From Cucumis sativus (Eukaryota > Streptophyta > Magnoliopsida > Cucurbitales > Cucurbitaceae): a stretch of DNA of 64,000 nt. The DNA lies in contig NC_026657.2 in the NCBI RefSeq assembly GCF_000004075.3, forward strand, positions 29,234,408-29,298,407. Reading direction: 5' to 3'. The first letter of the stretch is position 1. Each line of letters starts with the position of its first letter. A program made the translations under genes and the position numbers. Of the stretch, positions 11,459 to 22,269 are shown piece by piece. The notes beneath the pieces were generated by a model. It was not told the origin of the DNA. It saw nothing but the letters and a program-made list of their open reading frames with translations, and did not search any database.

Positions 11459-13834
11459 TCAAAATGGGCTTGTTCCTTGAAAGGATGTGAGAAGTTCCAC
11501 AACTCTACTCATTGCAGGCCTCAAATTTCTATCTTCCTTCACACAAAGTAAACCCACTCTCACCAACATCTCAATCTTTCTAACATCCTTCTCACTTTCT
11601 TCCAATCTAGGATCAATCGCATCCTCCATCTTCCCTTTCTCCACATTATCAATCATCCAACTCACTAAATTACTGTATCTGAAATCCATAGAATTTGAAG
11701 ATGATTGAAAATTAGATGCAGATTTTCCACTCACAAGCTCCAACAAAACAATCCCATAACTGTAAACATCTGCCTTTGCATCAATTTTTTGATCCATCAT
11801 CCATTCTGGAGCCAAATAACCCCTTGTCCCTCTCACTCTTGAGAATCCATTTTCATCGATCTCCTTAAATAGCTTCGACATTCCAAAATCTGCCACTTTT
11901 GGTTCTAACTCTTCATCAAGAAGTATGTTTTGAGGCTTCACATCACAATGAAGAACCCATTCTAGACATTCTTCGTGTAAATACGCTAAACCCTTCGCTG
12001 TTCCAACTGCTATTTCATATCTCTGTTCCAATCCCAATGGTTGTGATGAATTATTGGAGAATAGAAGTTTATCTAAAGACCCATTTTTCACGAACTCATA
12101 AACTAATATCTTATGCTTTTCCTCAGCACAAAAACCCCATAATTTCACTAAGTTCTTGTGGTTTATCTTTCCGATTATGCTAACTTCTGCCCAAAACTCT
12201 GCATCTCCTTGTAAAATGCCTTCCAATCTCTTCACTGCCACGATTCTTCCATCGTCTAATTCTCCTCTATAAACTGTTCCAAATCCTCCTTTTCCTATTA
12301 CTTGTTTGAAATTTCTTGTTGCTCTCTTCATTTCTGCGTATGTGAATCTTTTGAATCCCATGGCTAAAACAATGTAACCCATGTTAACCAACTCTTCGTT
12401 AACTCGCTTTCGAAAGACATTCCACCACCCGAAACCGAAGAAAATTAACTCAATGAACCCAGCAATGGCTACAAACGCAATCAATAATCCCATATACCGA
12501 AATTTAATTTTGTTTTCTGGGAATATTTCTGTGTTTCGAACAATTTCTGAAGCAGAGCATTTCAAATCATTTGAAAATTCTTCCTTCAACTCCGTTTTTG
12601 GTCTGCCCTTTGGAATTTTGATATGCATTAGTCTCATGGTATCGGGTTTTCGATTCCCATTACGAAGAACTCCTTTAGGAAAGCATAGTCCTAAGCCATC
12701 CGTTGAATATCCAAACCCCAAACATTGACAACTGTTGAGACAAGAGTTCCGACAAGTTTCAACACTGACTCCTCTGGCGAAACCCACCAAATCATAACCA
12801 TAATAATCCGTACGAGGAAGTTGAATGAAATCCAAATCCTTGGAATCACAGCTCAAATTAAAAGAAGGTTTGCAGCCCTTACTCCAATCCGATGGATGGT
12901 TTCTAATGAAACCCGGGGGGCAAATGCACGTAGGTAATGGAGTATACGAACAAATCCCAAATTCTCCACACAACCCATGAACCAAACAAGCATCTAACGG
13001 TCCATCAGGAAGCCAAGTGATTTCCCAACTGCCAGTTGATTCAACAAGGCTGTACAATCTCAAAACTCCATCGAAATCCATGGTTAATCTCCTCTTTGGA
13101 CCAAACCCATAATCAATAGCATTGAAATTCAAGTTATCAGTGGATTCAAACCTCCCCATATCGTTCAAAATGGCTACTCTGGAACTGTTATAACGACTTC
13201 GACCATTATCAAACACATTCTTACCAGGATCAGGCCAGTAGATACTAGAAAGCGAAGGGCTATTATAAATGATATTTAGAACATTGTCGTCATTGAACTT
13301 GAAGAAATAAAACCCAGATGAGTAAGTACCTGGAGTTTTAATGGAGACTAAAGTGGAATTCTTGAGAAATTGTTGCTGTGGAAGCAGAGTATCTGTTGGG
13401 AAGTCGAAGCTCTGCCAAAGAAAAACCCCAATTTGATTCACCAGTACAAGATTTCCATTGTCAAGAAGCTTAAGCTCAACTTGCTGTGTAGTGATGGTGT
13501 TGGTAGACCATGTGAACGAACCATCGGCATCGGTGAGTACCAAATTTCCGTTGAAGTTGAGTCTCAATTTTGATTGCTTTCCGTTAACTGGGTTGTCTCT
13601 GTTTGCCATCCAAACGACGGTCTTATCAGCAGATCTTGCGAACCATATTGAAAAGGAGAAGGAATTGTTGCCCACTTTGTAAAACCCAGAAGAAAATATT
13701 CCATTTGTGGAAGTTAAGAACTGATTCTCGTCCTCAACGTCAATGGAGTTTCCTTGAGTTAAGGTCGTCGTTCCTTCAGGCCAAGCCAAGGATGGTGAAA
13801 GAAGGAGAGAAATTAGAAGGGCAGAGATAAACAT
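11459..13834 (-). CDS. G-type lectin S-receptor-like kinase, copy 1 (ZmPK1-like, 791 aa)
   Basis: Intronless. The start is ATG at 13834 because the longer open frame begins with a non-ATG codon. A signal peptide (MFISALLISLLLSPSLA) is followed by a bulb-type mannose-binding lectin domain (NGIFSSGFY, VVWMANRDNPV, WQSFDFPTDTLLP), an S-locus glycoprotein region, an EGF-like Cys cluster (GLCGEFGICSY) and a PAN/APPLE module. Near residues 450-475 comes a transmembrane helix (GLLIAFVAIAGFIELIFFGF). The kinase starts near residue 510 with GKGGFGTVY, VAVKRL, HCDVKPQN, DFGMSKL and APEWM. The catalytic Asp and Lys are kept but the usual Arg is Cys, so this is a non-RD kinase. It resembles plant S-domain receptor kinases that sense microbial or self ligands at the plasma membrane. 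The ligand is unknown. Confidence 0.93.
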   Translation of the reverse strand: MFISALLISLLLSPSLAWPEGTTTLTQGNSIDVEDENQFLTSTNGIFSSGFYKVGNNSFSFSIWFARSADKTVVWMANRDNPVNGKQSKLRLNFNGNLVLTDADGSFTWSTNTITTQQVELKLLDNGNLVLVNQIGVFLWQSFDFPTDTLLPQQQFLKNSTLVSIKTPGTYSSGFYFFKFNDDNVLNIIYNSPSLSSIYWPDPGKNVFDNGRSRYNSSRVAILNDMGRFESTDNLNFNAIDYGFGPKRRLTMDFDGVLRLYSLVESTGSWEITWLPDGPLDACLVHGLCGEFGICSYTPLPTCICPPGFIRNHPSDWSKGCKPSFNLSCDSKDLDFIQLPRTDYYGYDLVGFARGVSVETCRNSCLNSCQCLGFGYSTDGLGLCFPKGVLRNGNRKPDTMRLMHIKIPKGRPKTELKEEFSNDLKCSASEIVRNTEIFPENKIKFRYMGLLIAFVAIAGFIELIFFGFGWWNVFRKRVNEELVNMGYIVLAMGFKRFTYAEMKRATRNFKQVIGKGGFGTVYRGELDDGRIVAVKRLEGILQGDAEFWAEVSIIGKINHKNLVKLWGFCAEEKHKILVYEFVKNGSLDKLLFSNNSSQPLGLEQRYEIAVGTAKGLAYLHEECLEWVLHCDVKPQNILLDEELEPKVADFGMSKLFKEIDENGFSRVRGTRGYLAPEWMMDQKIDAKADVYSYGIVLLELVSGKSASNFQSSSNSMDFRYSNLVSWMIDNVEKGKMEDAIDPRLEESEKDVRKIEMLVRVGLLCVKEDRNLRPAMSRVVELLTSFQGTSPF

Positions 13835-15344
13835 TGTGAGATTGCTAAATTTAGAACTTGGAAGCAGGAATTCAGGAGTTTTGGAATTATATACATGCAA
13901 GTGCGTGACTTTCTTTCTTGGTGGTCAAATACCGTCATCGTCGGGAAGACGCAAAACTAAACTTCTTTCAGTTGGATTGACTCATTTTAATTTTACATTT
14001 TAGAGTAAGTTTAAGTTTAAGAATGCAAACAGCACCGAAAACCATTATCTCCTACCATATCTTTGGGCCAAACAAGACCCAAAACTACAAGAGTGTATAC
14101 AAAATGAACAATATCATTACGTTGTGAAGATCGAACTTGACATTCATGAACACTTGGTGAGTTAAGAGAAGAGTGATGAAAGTATGAGATATTTTGTTAT
14201 AAGATAGGTAACATTTATGAGTGGCATATCCACTTCTTTTCGTAACAGGAAGAAGAAAGCTACATTATATTTATTATGGTTTAGGGCCACTTTTATTTTG
14301 TATGATATGATCATATTCTTCTATTTGGACCTCTTTTTCTTCCTCTCAAATCTATCTTATTGCAATCTGACGTTATTATACGTGACGATATTCTGACACT
14401 ATGAACTAAATGGGAAAAAAGAAATACAGATCTTAACCCTTTTTACAATCCCAGGATTTAAATAAATTTGTATTGACTTTTACTGCTACTATTCTTCTCC
14501 ATTTATTTCATTCCAAATTATTCCAAAACTGATTATATAATTTGGAAGATTAATAAGATAGTTATTATTCTCTCCTACTAACTAAAGTAATGATATATAA
14601 TAACATATGGTTCCTAAATCAAATATTTTTCCGCTACCAAATCACACCTTTCCTTGGTCTATTTTAATTTTAGAGTTGGTGTTCTTTCTAGACTAAAGTA
14701 ATTATACTTTATATTGAAACAAATTTGGTATCACATCACATTGATATGTTGATACAGTTCATATCTAATATCTTACATAATAATATGATATCTGCATAGG
14801 TAAATAGAGAAGATTCACTTATTTATTTATATTTTAAAATTCTATTCTCTACCTCTTAATGAGAGAAGAATTTTCAACATGATGTGACTGTATAATTTTA
14901 TTCTCCACGTCTTTAAATAAAAATAATAGGAAGAATTAAAATAAAATTATATAAGTTGTTATAGTAAATTTGTAGGTAATTTATTAACTTTATTATTATT
15001 TACTTTAAAATTAACCTCAAATTATTTACATATGAGTCATAGTTCAACAATAATTGACATGATCTTTCTTTTTAAAAGTTGAAAGTTCAATCTTCATTCT
15101 TATAAATTGTTGTACTAACAAAAAAATCTATCTTTGAGATGATAATTAATGTAGATAGATCGGAAAAACTTTCTTTCATTAACTAATATACCAACTTTGG
15201 ATGTTATTAAATATGTATCTAAATATATAAACTATAAACAACTTAAATACAAACATTATATTTATGGATATTCATATTTTTTATATATGAGTAAAATTGA
15301 AATGACTCTATTTTGTTTTGTACAATTAGTTAACTAAACATTTT
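13835..15344. other. Intergenic DNA between receptor kinases 1 and 2
   Basis: 1.5 kb of AT-rich sequence holding the promoter of copy 1 at its left end and the 3' flank of copy 2 at its right end. No gene seen. Confidence 0.6.
13887..13893 (-). promoter_or_regulatory. TATA box of receptor kinase copy 1
   Basis: TATATAA on the minus strand about 53 bp upstream of the ATG at 13834, which would leave a short leader. The assignment rests on position only. Confidence 0.45.
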
Positions 15345-17780
15345 TCAATCACGAACAATATCTTCATGCAAGTTGGATTGTTCGTAGCAAGTAAGAAGTT
15401 CCACAATTTGACTCATAGCAGGCCTCGAATTTCGATCTTCTCTTACACATTCAACAGCCACTTTCAACAGCATCTCCATCTTTTTGTTTTGCTCTTCGTT
15501 TTCTACTTTCAATCTCGGATCCACCACTTTCTTAACCTCTCCTTTTTCAATGCTCTTCATTATCCATTTTACTAAATCTGTACATTCCCCTTCTTCCTCA
15601 ATCCCAAACCATCGAAAGTTAGATGCATTTTTCCCACTAATAAGCTCCAACACAACAATCCCATAACTATAAACATCTGCCTTTGCATCAATCTTAAGGT
15701 TCATCATCCATTCAGGAGCTAAGTATCCTCTTGTTCCCCTCACCTTTGAGAATCCACTTTCATTGATTTCTCGAAACAGTTTCGACATTCCGAAATCTGC
15801 GACCTTAGCTTCCAAACCTTCGTCAAGAAGTATGTTTTGAGGTTTGATATCACAATGTAGAACCCATTCTAGACATTCTTCATGCAAATATGACAAACCT
15901 TTTGCTGTTCCAACTGCAATTACGTATCTTTGTTCCAATCCCAACGTTAATTCTTCATTTGAATCATCCGAGAACAAATGTTTGTCCAATGACCCATTTT
16001 TCACATACTCATAAACCAACATTTTATGGTGTTTCTCAGCGCAAAAGCCCCATAATTTCACTAAGTTTTTGTGGTTTATCTTTCCAATTATACTAACCTC
16101 TGCCCAAAACTCTGCATCGCCTTGTAAAACACCTTCTAATCTCTTCACAGCTACAACTCTTCCATCTTCCAATTCTCCTTTGTAAACTGTTCCAAATCCT
16201 CCTTTCCCAATCTCTTGCTTGAAGTTTTTGGTAGCCCTCTTCATTTCATTGTATGAGAATCTCTTGAACCCCATGGCTAACACAATGTAACCCATATTAA
16301 CCAATTCTTCATTCACTCGCTTTCGAAAAATGAACCACCAACCAAAACCAATGAAAATAAGCTCACTCGCTCCAATAGTTACTACTAATCCAATTAACAA
16401 ACCAATATATCGAAACTTTTCACCCTTCTCTCCATACACATGAGTATTCAAAACAAGCTCTGAATCCGAACAATTTAATTCACTAGAAGATTTTAACTCC
16501 AACCAACTCCTCCTTAGACTCTTTGGAACCTTCATAAACATTTGCACCGCCGTGTCGGGCTTTCGATACCCGTTACGCAGAGCGGTTTTGGGATAACATT
16601 GTGCTGACCCATCCATTGCATATCCAAAACCAGCGCACTTACAATTAGTAAGACAAATGTTCTTGCAAATTTCAATAGGCACACCTGCTGCATAACCCCA
16701 ATCATACCCGAAGTAATCTGTGTTAGGCAGGGGAAGGAAATCAAACTCCTTGGAAGAACTAGAATTATAACTGGAATCACATGTGAAATTAAAAGGGGGT
16801 TTACACCCTTTTGTCCAATCTGAAGGATCGTTTCTAGAAAAACCAGGTGGACAAGTACAAGTTGGTAGTGGGTTATATTCACAAATTCCATAATCTCCAC
16901 ATAACCCATGAACCATACATGCATCAATTCGCCCACCAGGAAGCCATGTGATCTTCCAATTTCCAGTTGATTCATCAAGGCTGTATAATCTCAAAACCCC
17001 ATCATAATCCATCGTTAATCTCCTCTTTGGACCAACCCCATCATCTGTAGCATTGAATTGGAATCCATCACTGGATTCAAAGCTTCCAGTCTCGTCAAGA
17101 ATTGCTATTCTTGAACTATTGTAAGGATTTCGGCCGTTTACAAAGGAGAGTACCAATGTATAAGGCCAATAGATACTAGAGAGTGAAGGACCGTTGAAAA
17201 TGAGATTCAGAATGTTGTCGTCGTTGAATTTGAAGTAATAAAAGCCTGATAAATACGTTCCTAAGCTTCTCATGGAGATCAAAGTTGATGTCTTGAGAAA
17301 ACGTTGAGTTGGAAGAAGAGTATCTGTAGGGAAATCGAAGCTCTGCCAAATGAAATGTTGTGACTGATTCATCACTACGAGATTTCCCGTTTCGAGAAGT
17401 CGAAGCTCGATTTCACCGACGGAAGTTGTGTCGGTTGACCAAACTACAGTATCGTCTGCATCGGTTAAAATCAAATTGGAATCGAAATTGAGGGTCAATC
17501 GAGATTGTTCTCCATTAACAGGTTTGTCTCTGTTTGCCATCCACACGACAGTTTTATGGAAGCTATTTGTGAACCATATTGAGAAACAATACGAATTGTT
17601 GCCAACACGGTAAAACCCAGATGAAAAGGTTCCATTTGGAGAAATTAGAAACTGGTTTTCTTTGTCAACGGCAATGGAGCTTCCTGAAGTTAGCCTCTGC
17701 ATCCCCATTAACGATGGAGCTGCAAAAGCAGAGGAGAATGCAGCAGCAAGAAGAGAAAGCAAGAAATAAGAAGTCAACAT
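15345..17780 (-). CDS. G-type lectin S-receptor-like kinase, copy 2 (811 aa)
   Basis: Intronless and complete, from ATG at 17780. The architecture matches copies 1 and 3: signal peptide (MLTSYFLLSLLAAAFSSAFA), B-lectin domain (NGTFSSGFYRVGNNSYCFSI, WQSFDFPTDTLLP), S-locus glycoprotein region, EGF-like segment (GLCGDYGICEY), PAN module, one membrane helix, and a kinase with GKGGFGTVYKGE, VAVKRL, HCDIKPQN and DFGMSKL. This copy has a longer Ser-rich insert (SSYNSSSSKEFDF) before the PAN region. Its C-terminus extends to NLHEDIVRD. The HCD triad again marks a non-RD kinase. Closest kin are its two neighbours, so the cluster arose by local tandem duplication. Confidence 0.93.
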   Translation of the reverse strand: MLTSYFLLSLLAAAFSSAFAAPSLMGMQRLTSGSSIAVDKENQFLISPNGTFSSGFYRVGNNSYCFSIWFTNSFHKTVVWMANRDKPVNGEQSRLTLNFDSNLILTDADDTVVWSTDTTSVGEIELRLLETGNLVVMNQSQHFIWQSFDFPTDTLLPTQRFLKTSTLISMRSLGTYLSGFYYFKFNDDNILNLIFNGPSLSSIYWPYTLVLSFVNGRNPYNSSRIAILDETGSFESSDGFQFNATDDGVGPKRRLTMDYDGVLRLYSLDESTGNWKITWLPGGRIDACMVHGLCGDYGICEYNPLPTCTCPPGFSRNDPSDWTKGCKPPFNFTCDSSYNSSSSKEFDFLPLPNTDYFGYDWGYAAGVPIEICKNICLTNCKCAGFGYAMDGSAQCYPKTALRNGYRKPDTAVQMFMKVPKSLRRSWLELKSSSELNCSDSELVLNTHVYGEKGEKFRYIGLLIGLVVTIGASELIFIGFGWWFIFRKRVNEELVNMGYIVLAMGFKRFSYNEMKRATKNFKQEIGKGGFGTVYKGELEDGRVVAVKRLEGVLQGDAEFWAEVSIIGKINHKNLVKLWGFCAEKHHKMLVYEYVKNGSLDKHLFSDDSNEELTLGLEQRYVIAVGTAKGLSYLHEECLEWVLHCDIKPQNILLDEGLEAKVADFGMSKLFREINESGFSKVRGTRGYLAPEWMMNLKIDAKADVYSYGIVVLELISGKNASNFRWFGIEEEGECTDLVKWIMKSIEKGEVKKVVDPRLKVENEEQNKKMEMLLKVAVECVREDRNSRPAMSQIVELLTCYEQSNLHEDIVRD

Positions 17781-19848
17781 TATCTTATGAGGATTGTGAA
17801 GATGGGTTGTTCTGTGAACAAAGATTTAGCGTTATTATAGAAAGTGTTTGATTTTATTTTTTGGTCAATAACGGGAAGGAAACGGCAGAAAGTTGGAACA
17901 AAAATCATGTCAAACTTGAGCCAGCCGTTGTCACTAATGCACAAATGCTAAATTACTTTACTATAACTATCCTCATAAATACAAACCTTTCCATAGTTTT
18001 TTCTAAATTTTAATTTTGATTTTCTTCAAAAAAAAAAATTAAATTAAGTAGACTTGTAGGAGGAAGTTCGTATCATTTATCGTTATCTTAATTTATATTA
18101 GACTTTAGTTAAGTATATAAATCATTAATAAAATAAACAAAAATTCCTCTCAGGTTATTTATTAAGATCTCAAGTTCCTTTTAATCAAACATCTTAATCA
18201 GATAATTAAGTTAGTTCCATGCATGTAATTATATCTATATTTAACCATGCATGATAACAAAATATTTATCTTTGATATGACTCTTTTCATTCACTTCATC
18301 TCTCATCTACAAGACTAAATGAAGTCAACGGTCAACAATTAATTCTCTCTTTTTTTAAAAAAAAAAATTATTCAAAGGATGATGATAGCTAAAATTAGAA
18401 TTTTAAATTATTATTCAAACCTCTTAATTAAAATTGGAATTCTCATGTGAAAGAGATACTAATGACAACCCACTTTTCTTTATTGATTAATAAATTAAAA
18501 ACAGTTGTATAGGACATATTATTGAATGGTTAAGAAAAGTTGATGATAATATTTTAATATGATCAACTGAATCACATTCAATAAAATGACGATGAATTAA
18601 TGATAAAAGCAAATATTCTTTTCTTATTTTTTATAAATAAAAATAGCGTCTAATTTATCTCATCAATAAACTATGCAAATTTCCATTCAAATCAATAAAT
18701 CAATTGTTTTTTTCTTTAAATTGGAAAAAAAATATATTAGAACAACGAGCCAAAAATACAAGGAGACCTCTTATTATTTATAAGATAAATGATAGAATAT
18801 TATGTCTTATTTATCAACATGAATACACAACTCAAGTTTGGTACAACAAAGATATCATTTTGATTTAGGTCGTTGAACATTCTACCTTACAATACCCTAC
18901 TAACTTTTACTTGAAAATTCCATACAAAAAAAGTCCAAGATATTATAAATAAATTTCATAAATGTGAGATTTTTATTTACCATCTTACTAATAAATTGAG
19001 AAATTATTAATATATACATTTTATGAACAAAAACAATATATTATACTAATGAGCTACCATGCATTTATACACCATTTGAGTAAGAGAAATCGAACTTCGA
19101 GATTAATAGTACAAATAATAACAAAATACGTCATCTCACGAGTTTATAGGTTTCACCATTAGTGTTCCGACACACATTATTTAGCCCTAAGTTGCAGTTT
19201 TTGTTTTTGTTTTAATTATGATTTTGATTTTTTAAAAGTATATATCTTATAAAATGCATTCGTATGATTTGATTTTGATCATTTTTTACACAATAAACAG
19301 GCCCGAAATAGTAGAGGCACATGAAAGAAGCCCAAAGTGGAGTAGAGCTCAAAGTCCAAATCCAATATGAAAGAAAAGATGTATGCAAACCTATGTGTAG
19401 AACTTAACTACATTACTACGCCATTTTAAGTGAAGTATGTGTTTTGTGAGTCTACCAACTTCTAAATCAGAGTATAAATGTTTGACCACATGGATTACCT
19501 TCAACTTGACCTGTCCATTTCTGTTACTATGTGATAATCAATCATTAAGGAAATAAAAAAATCACTTGAAATTAAATGAATGGAATTTTTGTTAAGAAAG
19601 TACAAATATGGACACTCATCTCTTTACTTATTAGAAATGAGTCCAAATTCATGCAAAAGTTCTATGGTAATATACATTCTTAGATGATTGACATATTTTA
19701 CCTCTTTACTTATTGGAAGTCCAAATTCAGGAGGTAATATACATTATTCTTAAACAGATTCATTACCATTTCTTTTCTTAAACGAAAAAAGGAAAAGAAA
19801 AATGTTACAAATTGCAAGTATCACATGCTTTTCCAATGATTTTTTGGA
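17781..19848. other. Intergenic DNA between receptor kinases 2 and 3
   Basis: 2.1 kb, very AT-rich with long A and T stretches. No gene recognised. It contains the imperfect duplication at 19620-19750 and should hold the promoter of copy 2. Confidence 0.6.
19620..19750. repeat. Imperfect 82-bp-spaced direct duplication
   Basis: Copies at 19620-19680 and 19702-19750 share CTCTTTACTTATT, GTCCAAATTCA and GGTAATATACATT, separated by short unrelated bases. They lie about 100 bp beyond the stop of receptor kinase copy 3. Confidence 0.7.
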
Positions 19849-22269
19849 TCAACAAACATCTCCATGTGAGCTTGGTTCTTCGTAGCCAGTAAGAAGTTCA
19901 ACAACTCTACTCATAGCAGGCCTCATATTTCTATCTTCCTTCACACATAACAAAGCCACTTTCAACAATATGTCAATCTTCTTCTTATTTTGCTTATCTT
20001 CCACCTTCAATCTTGGATCCATCACTTTCTCAACCTCACCTTTCTCTGCAACTTCCATTACCCATTTCACCATATCTATATTCCTTCCACCATCTTTACA
20101 AACAGTAGACGATTCAAAACCGTATGCAGTCTTTCCACTTAAAAGTTCCAATACAACAATCCCATAACTGTAAACATCTGCCTTTGCATCAATTTTAAGA
20201 TTCATCATCCACTCTGGAGCTAAATAACCTCTGGTCCCTCTCACCTTTGAGAAACCACTTTCATTAATCTCTCTAAACAGCTTCGACATCCCGAAATCAG
20301 CAACTTTTGGCTCCATGGATTCGTCAAGAAGTATATTTTGAGGCTTGACGTCACAATGAAGAACCCACTCAAGACATTCTTCATGTAAATAAGACAACCC
20401 TTTTGCTGTTCCAACTGCAATTTCATATCTCTGTTCTAATCCCAATACTTGAGATGAATCAGAGAATAGAAATTTGTCCAATGACCCATTTTTTACATAC
20501 TCATAAACCAACATTTTATGGTGTTTATCTGCACAAAAACCCCATAATTTCACCAAGTTTTTGTGATTAATCTTCCCAATTATGCTAACTTCAGCCCAAA
20601 ACTCTGCTTCTCCTTGTAAAACACCATCCAATCTCTTCACTGCCACAACTCTTCCATCATCCAATTCTCCTTTGTAAACAGTTCCAAACCCTCCTTTCCC
20701 GATCTCTTGCTTGAAATTTTTAGTAGCTCTTTTCAGTTCATCGTATGAAAATCTTTTGAATCCCATGGCTAATACAATGTAACCCATATTAACCAATTCT
20801 TCATTCACTCGTTTACGGAAGACATTCCACCAACCAAAACCAACGAAAATGAGTTCACTAATCCCAATAGCAACCACCACTCCAACTAACAATCCCATTG
20901 ATCGAAACTTATTACTCTTCTCTGCATACACATGCTCTGTCCCTAAAACAATCTGTGAAACGGAGCAATTCAATTCATTTGTTGAATGTCGTAGCGCCAA
21001 CGACAATGAGTACTCATCTTTCGTGACCTTAATAAACATACGCACAGCCGTACTGGGCTTTCGATACCCATTACGAAGAGCCATTTTGGGATAACATTGT
21101 CCTGTACCATCGAGTGCGTACCCAAATCCTGTACACTCGCAGCTGCTAAGACACCAATCCTTACACATTTCAATGGAGAATTTATCTACATAACCCCAAT
21201 CATGGCCGAAGTAATCCGTATTAGGAAGAGCAATGAAATCCATTTCTTTGGAAGGATTAATAGAATTACAAGTCAAATTCACAAGTGGTTTACACCCTTT
21301 AGTCCAATCTGAAGGATCGTTTCTAATGAAACCAGGAGGGCAAGAACAAGTCGGTAATGGGTCATATTCACAAATACCATAATCCCCACATAACCCATGA
21401 ACCAAACAGGGATCGATACGCGCACCTGAAGGAATCCACGTGACTGTCCAGTTGCCAGTTGATTCAACCAAGCTATATAATCTCAAAACCCCATCAAAAT
21501 CAACCGTTAATCTCCTCTTCGGACCTAACCCATAATCCGTGGCATTGAATTTCAACTTGTCACTGGATTCAAACCCACCCATTTCGTCTAGAATTGCAAT
21601 TCTGGAGCTGTTATATGGAGATCTACCATTGACGAAAACCGTCACCATTGTATCAGGCCAATAGATACCGGAAAGTGAAGGACTGTTGTATAAGAGATTC
21701 AATACATTGTAATCGTTGAATTTGAAGAAGTAAAATCCTGATAAATATACACCTCGATTTTGCATTGAGACTAAAGTTGATGTCTTGAGAAACCTCTGTT
21801 GTGGAAGCAGAGTATCTGTAGGGAAATCAAAGCTCTGCCAAATGAAATTTTGGGATTGATTCATTACTACGAGATTTCCAGTTTCAAGAAGTCGGAGTTG
21901 AATTTCACCATTAGAAACTGTATCGGTGGACCAAACGATTGTGCCATCTGCATCAGTTAAAACCAAATTGGAATCGATGTTGAGTGTCAATCTGGATTTC
22001 GCACCGTTAACTGGTTTGTCTCGATTTGCCATCCATACTACAGTTTTCTCGAAGCTTTTTGTGTACCAAATGGAATAGCAATAAGAATTGTTGCCCACAG
22101 GATAAAACCCAGATGAAAAAGTTCCATTTGGTGATATTAGGAACTGATTCTCATCCTCAACGGCGATGGAGTTTCCAGGAGTAAGACTCTGCAACCCCGC
22201 CGAAGCAGCCGCCCAAACGGCGGTGGATGCAAGAAGTAATGAAGAAAGAAACGGAAAAGAAAAGAACAT
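19849..22269 (-). CDS. G-type lectin S-receptor-like kinase, copy 3 (806 aa)
   Basis: Intronless and complete. The start is ATG at 22269 (MFFSFPFLSSLL), since the longer open frame begins at a non-ATG codon. Order: signal peptide, B-lectin domain (SPNGTFSSGFYPVGNNSYCY, VVWMANRDKPV, WQSFDFPTDTLLP), S-locus glycoprotein region, EGF-like Cys cluster (GLCGDYGICEYDPLPTC), PAN module, a membrane helix (GLLVGVVVAIGISELIFVGF) and a kinase with GKGGFGTVYKGEL, VAVKRL, HCDVKPQN, DFGMSKLF and APEWMMNLKIDAKAD. It is a non-RD kinase like its neighbours. The kinase half is closer between the copies than the lectin half, as expected when the extracellular domain diversifies. Confidence 0.93.
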   Translation of the reverse strand: MFFSFPFLSSLLLASTAVWAAASAGLQSLTPGNSIAVEDENQFLISPNGTFSSGFYPVGNNSYCYSIWYTKSFEKTVVWMANRDKPVNGAKSRLTLNIDSNLVLTDADGTIVWSTDTVSNGEIQLRLLETGNLVVMNQSQNFIWQSFDFPTDTLLPQQRFLKTSTLVSMQNRGVYLSGFYFFKFNDYNVLNLLYNSPSLSGIYWPDTMVTVFVNGRSPYNSSRIAILDEMGGFESSDKLKFNATDYGLGPKRRLTVDFDGVLRLYSLVESTGNWTVTWIPSGARIDPCLVHGLCGDYGICEYDPLPTCSCPPGFIRNDPSDWTKGCKPLVNLTCNSINPSKEMDFIALPNTDYFGHDWGYVDKFSIEMCKDWCLSSCECTGFGYALDGTGQCYPKMALRNGYRKPSTAVRMFIKVTKDEYSLSLALRHSTNELNCSVSQIVLGTEHVYAEKSNKFRSMGLLVGVVVAIGISELIFVGFGWWNVFRKRVNEELVNMGYIVLAMGFKRFSYDELKRATKNFKQEIGKGGFGTVYKGELDDGRVVAVKRLDGVLQGEAEFWAEVSIIGKINHKNLVKLWGFCADKHHKMLVYEYVKNGSLDKFLFSDSSQVLGLEQRYEIAVGTAKGLSYLHEECLEWVLHCDVKPQNILLDESMEPKVADFGMSKLFREINESGFSKVRGTRGYLAPEWMMNLKIDAKADVYSYGIVVLELLSGKTAYGFESSTVCKDGGRNIDMVKWVMEVAEKGEVEKVMDPRLKVEDKQNKKKIDILLKVALLCVKEDRNMRPAMSRVVELLTGYEEPSSHGDVC

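Noticed and set aside
16532-16978. 148-codon frame inside receptor kinase 2
   Set aside because: Out-of-frame shadow of the same gene on the same strand.
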